A stretch of DNA of 64,000 bases. Origin: Synchiropus splendidus. Its lineage: Eukaryota; Chordata; Actinopteri; Syngnathiformes; Callionymidae. The DNA lies in NCBI RefSeq assembly GCF_027744825.2, contig NC_071351.1, positions 17,993,001-18,057,000 of the forward strand, written 5' to 3'. The notes below the pieces were generated by a model that did not search any database, was not told the DNA's origin, and saw only the letters and a list, made by a program, of their open reading frames with translations. The first letter of the stretch is position 1; each line of letters opens with the position of its first letter. Positions 60,755 to 64,000 of this stretch are shown here, one piece after another. Made by a program: the position numbers and the translations under genes.

Positions 60755-61640
60755 ATCTGTTGGAAACTGGTGAGTCTGCGGAATAATAAGAGTTAATGCC
60801 AGACTTGAAACTCTCCTGACCTTTGGCTGGAACCGGGATCTGTTGAGAGACAGGAAAGAGTTCTTTGACGCCTATGCTTCTTATTGTGGCAAAATTGAGG
60901 AAAAACTAAACTCACTGGCTCCAGAAACTTCCCCAGGCACAGTTCTGGCCTGAGGGATAAGGAGGCAGAGAGACCGTTACTATACTGCTTGGTCTCCTGA
61001 TGTCAACCAAAAACACATTTTTGAAGCCGGAGAGCTGCCACTCGAGTTCGCACTGACTGGAACTGGAACCGGAAGACAACTTGGCAGGACCCGATACCAA
61101 AATAATGCATCTTATTTTTATTCAAGTTAGACTTTGGTTTAGATGCATACTTTTAGATACAAAGTTTTCTTCCTACGGTTTTGGAGGGAGCAGAGGTGAG
61201 AGCAGCCGACTGGTCTCTCCAAGAGGTGCAGCGATGATCAGCGCGGCTGTGATCCGGACGGCTGAGCTCAACCCGGCCCTTTTGACCAGCGACGCTGCAA
61301 ATCCAAACCTTCCACCTGGCAGTAAGCTCTGTACCTGACCACGTGCGGTCCTAGTGCCAGTGGAGTGTCAGAACTGCGCCAGGAATAGTCCGGAATGAAT
61401 TGGACGAGCAGTGGATGTTTACCCAACAGACGACGGTCCACACCCTTTTGGCATTATATGCTTTGAATGTTGCGGTTGCTTTAGCATTTCGAATAGTGAA
61501 CTGCACTTCGGGGGGCAGAGGACTGCCTGCTAGCCTTGAAGTAGCCACGCTTTGAGGAGACGCCCCAGGATCGGAGGTCCGCTCATAATTTCTTCCCCCT
61601 GCTGCAGGACTGTTTGGGAGGGAGGCAGGCTCCAGGGACA
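60755..61640 (-). mobile_element. DIRS-like fragment C2, rearranged
   Basis: 60755-61300 repeats the leader/gag start of copies B and C (GAACCGGGATCTGTTGAGAG, then CTATGCTTCTTATTGTGGC), and 61390-61620 repeats the recombinase-side segment seen at 57010-57220 and 27170-27390. Joining leader directly to recombinase-side sequence implies a large internal deletion. Confidence 0.6.
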
Positions 61641-61719
61641 GCTGGACACAAACATATTCTAGGAATGTTACACAAGCCTTTCTACTTCACTGGAAGTGCC
61701 AGGGCACTCCGCAAAATGT

Positions 61720-61810
61720 GATTGTGAAATTACAGAGGCGTGAGTGAGTGACTCTGTAATTGTGAAATTACAAAGGCGTGAGTGAGTGACTCTGTAATTG
61801 TGAAATTACA
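61720..61810. repeat. 38-bp minisatellite
   Basis: ATTGTGAAATTACA.AGGCGT, then GAGTGAGTGACTCTGTA repeats twice with a third partial unit. GTGAGTGAC and ATTACA...TGTAAT give it partial dyad symmetry. Confidence 0.85.
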
Positions 61811-62222
61811 GCCGGAGCTGGGGCATCTGGCACATCAAGAGATGAAGCTTGAGACCTGAAGACGAGCGGAGCGCCTCGTCTGGACCATGAAAACTTCAGG
61901 CAGGACTGAGGTCTCATCGCAGTCAGGGGAGAACGAGTGTTGCCCGTCCTGACGCACCGGTCTTTCATAGCTAGTGATGCCGACATCCTCCTATTCACGG
62001 GAGCAACGCCGTTTAGCTTCAGTCGAGCACCGAGGCATGTCAGACTTTATCCGGTAAACTGCAGTGGCGCCGTCTGCCTGTAAATTCTTACCTGTCACAT
62101 GCGCCGCCGGAGTCGGCGAATCTGGCACACCAAGCGAAGAAGCTTGAGACTTGAAGAGGTGCGGAGCGGCTCATCTGGACGACGGAAACTTCAGGTAGGA
62201 CTGAGGTCTCGTTGCAGTCACG
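61811..62222. repeat. Direct repeat of ~115 bp, about 300 bp apart
   Basis: 61811-61925 and 62107-62222 share GGCATCTGGCACA.CAAG, GAAGCTTGAGAC.TGAAGA and AAACTTCAGG.AGGACTGAGG. The second copy lies inside the presumed LTR of the Gypsy element, so the first may be a fragment of a related LTR. Confidence 0.6.
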
Positions 62223-62706
62223 GCAGAGACTTGTCGCATCCGCGCAGGAACGGATTTAATCGCAGGAAACTCAGCGCTTGTCGCGCTCCGTGCGTGGACG
62301 TCGGGCAGCAGCTTCTCCCGGGGCAGTCGGCTGACTGGAGGAAATTTCTGTTTGTGTGGAAAATGTGTTTTAAATAAAACCATTGCTTGAAGCATAGTAT
62401 TTGCGTTTTTTTTTTTTTTTTTTTCTGATTGAATTTGCTCCTTCCAGCGCCTCGGCCTCGAGCGCTCCTGTCCGCGAACCTGGCAACACTGCTCAATGAT
62501 GGTCGGGACATTTGATTCGTTCTCCCAAGTGGGTTGAAGAGACACGCCCTCTGATAGCCAAAGCTGAAAGGAAAACACACAGGAGGTATCAGCACAGCAG
62601 GTTTTTTTCACGGTTCCAACTTCCAACAAATCGGATGATGACACGGCAACATAACAAGAGCGCCCCCAAGTTGTGACCCCAAATAAGCCCATGACACATG
62701 ATAACA
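62093..62706 (-). repeat. Probable 3' LTR of second Gypsy element
   Basis: On minus, a purine tract GAGGGGCAGGAGA is followed at 62706 by TGTTATCATGTGTC, as expected for the start of a 3' LTR. A matching end (CATGTGACA on minus) occurs at 62093. The partner LTR is outside the window, so the left boundary is a guess. Confidence 0.5.
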
Positions 62707-64000
62707 TCTCCTGCCCCTCAAATTATTCACGTCTTCCAACTTCTCTCCCAAAGTCCATGTCCCCAAAACCACCATAAACACTTCGAGTCTAAAACTTAAT
62801 AAAACAAAAAAATAGTCATAAAACAGAATGGAACTTAAACGACTAACCCTAAACAAAACTAAACAAAAACATAGAAAGAATAAGAAAATAGCAAGCACCT
62901 TGGTCCAAAACTCCTCTTCCACTTTTTGAACATAGTCTTTCAGATACACTGGGGGATTCCTGGTCCTTTTTGGTCGTACTCTTCCTTGAGACGGTGAGCC
63001 TACCATGTCACTGTCTGTCTGCTTTTTTTTTGTTTAAAACTGACTTCTTCACTGTTCCCTTCACTTGTCTCAGTCTCCAGTGAGATCCCAACCCCAAGTG
63101 GATTCTCCACTTCGACATCCTCCACAGTGGGTGCGGGTCTCTGTCCTTTTAAAATGGACCGACTGAAAACCTGGTCTACGTGTCTTCTTACAGTTTTCCC
63201 ATTTCCCAGCGCCACTGTGTAGGCGACTGGTCCTGTGCATTCCTGTATTAACCCTGGAATCCACTTAGGCCCATAACCATAGTTAATCGTGAACACCCGG
63301 TCACCTGTCTGAAAACTTCTGAACTGAGCATGTTGATCATGCTGAACTTTCTGGTTTGCCTGTTTCGGTTCCATTTTCTTCTTCATATTTGGGTGTATCA
63401 GATACAACATGCACCTCAATTTCCTCCCCATAAACATTTCTGCAGGAGACAGTCCTGTGGTTGACTGTGAAGTAATCCAATAACTGAATAAAGCTCTACT
63501 CAGTTTGGTTTCCAGAGAATCACCCGATGTTTTTTTCATCAACTGTTTGAACGTTTGTATCACTCTCTCTGCCATCCCAATAGAAGAAGGATGATGCGGT
63601 GCAGATGTGACATGAGTGATCCCATTGCGTGCCAAAAACTCTTTAGTGTGTTCACTCACAAAACACTGGGCATTATCTGACACTATCATTTTTGGGATAC
63701 CATTAGTGCTGAAAGTGGCCCTCAAGCAGTTCATAGTAGCCACTGCAGATGCTGACGAAACAGGGTAGACCTCCAACCACTTTGAATGTGCATCAATCAC
63801 CACCAAGAACATCTTTCCCATGGACGCCCCAGCATAATCAACATGAAGTCGTCGTCACGGTTTTCAGGCCACTCCCACGGGTGCAGCGGTGCACAGGCCG
63901 AAGCGTTCTGGTGTTCCTGACAAGTGGAACACGATTTGACCAGACTTTCATATCACTGTCTATATTAGGCCACCACATGTAGCTACGAGCCAAACCCTTC
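62707..64000 (-). mobile_element. Second Gypsy element, 3' part
   Basis: It contains an integrase and a short Arg/Pro-rich tail (RPKRTRNPPVYLKDYVQ) before the purine tract and LTR. The style is that of the K02A2.6-type Gypsy family, common in fish. It continues beyond the window. Confidence 0.8.
63000..64000 (-). pseudogene. Gypsy integrase (K02A2.6-like)
   Basis: From the window edge: ARSYMWWPNIDSDM, then zinc-binding Cys pair KSCSTCQEHQN, then in the main frame (63821-63000) Asp 1 in VVIDAHSKWLEVYPV, Asp 2 in MIVSDNAQCFVSEHT, and Glu in SSIGMAERVIQTFKQL. The D,D,E triad is therefore present. A C-terminal part (RSFQTGDRVFTINYGYGPKW) follows. Frame changes lie between the zinc region and Asp 1 (63830-63940). 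The zinc part is not in frame with the catalytic core. Confidence 0.85.

Larger units (their letters stand above)
55605..60780 (-). mobile_element. DIRS-like retroelement, copy C
   Basis: It begins with GATGGATATACCCCCACAGG, which is also the Polinton's right flank, and follows copy B through most of its length (recombinase, RT, leader). An extra ~300-bp part at 57600-57900 has repeated TTAACAACCCCTCATA units not seen in B. Sequence near 60200-60600 recurs at 60770-61180, showing local duplication. All frames are broken. Confidence 0.7.

Overview
The window looks like teleost (ray-finned fish) nuclear DNA. Genes are split into short exons with GT-AG introns, and there are long dinucleotide repeats. 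Most of the sequence is a nested stack of fish-type mobile elements: DIRS-like tyrosine-recombinase retroelements, Ty3/Gypsy elements, L2-like, Tx1/L1-like and RTE/Rex3-like LINEs, small inverted-repeat DNA transposons, and one large Maverick/Polinton. I saw no tRNA, rRNA, CRISPR array or bacterial-style operon.

Layout: 1-2.4 kb is a decayed DIRS-like copy (minus). 3.24-7.45 kb is a complete-ended Gypsy element (minus) with 310-bp LTRs, a TTGA target duplication and a tRNA-Pro-type primer site, but without protease, reverse transcriptase or RNase H. 7.6-10.66 kb holds pieces of a KIF18A-like kinesin: the first motor exon is on plus, the coiled-coil exons are on minus. 10.68-25.93 kb is a Maverick/Polinton with terminal inverted repeats. 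It retains remnants of integrase, minor and major capsid proteins, adenovirus-type protease, packaging ATPase and several small genes. All the recognised genes are broken, and no DNA polymerase B is visible. 25.93-30.18 kb is a second DIRS-like copy. 30.3-38.7 kb is a ~185-bp satellite broken up by an L2-like LINE fragment, a Tx1-like LINE and an unclassified insert. 38.69-39.15 kb is another DIRS fragment.

40.7-45.8 kb is a seven-exon gene for a multi-pass membrane protein resembling the TspO/tryptophan-rich sensory family. It is dead: an L2-like LINE sits in exon 3, and there are stop codons, a lost splice donor and a frameshift. 47.56-54.93 kb (plus) is a CENP-C-like kinetochore gene with an acidic/IPKK region, a central-region-like motif and a C-terminal cupin. 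Its introns carry a DIRS terminal fragment, a TA-flanked MITE and a ~1-kb inverted-repeat transposon. 55.6-61.7 kb is a third, rearranged DIRS-like region, and 62.1-64 kb is the 3' part of a second Gypsy element (minus).

The host genes show no functional link to one another. The main story is a host region, possibly duplicated and decaying, colonised by at least six classes of element. The Polinton lies 22 bp from a KIF18A-like splice acceptor, and the reverse transcriptases of all three DIRS copies have lost the catalytic YxDD box.
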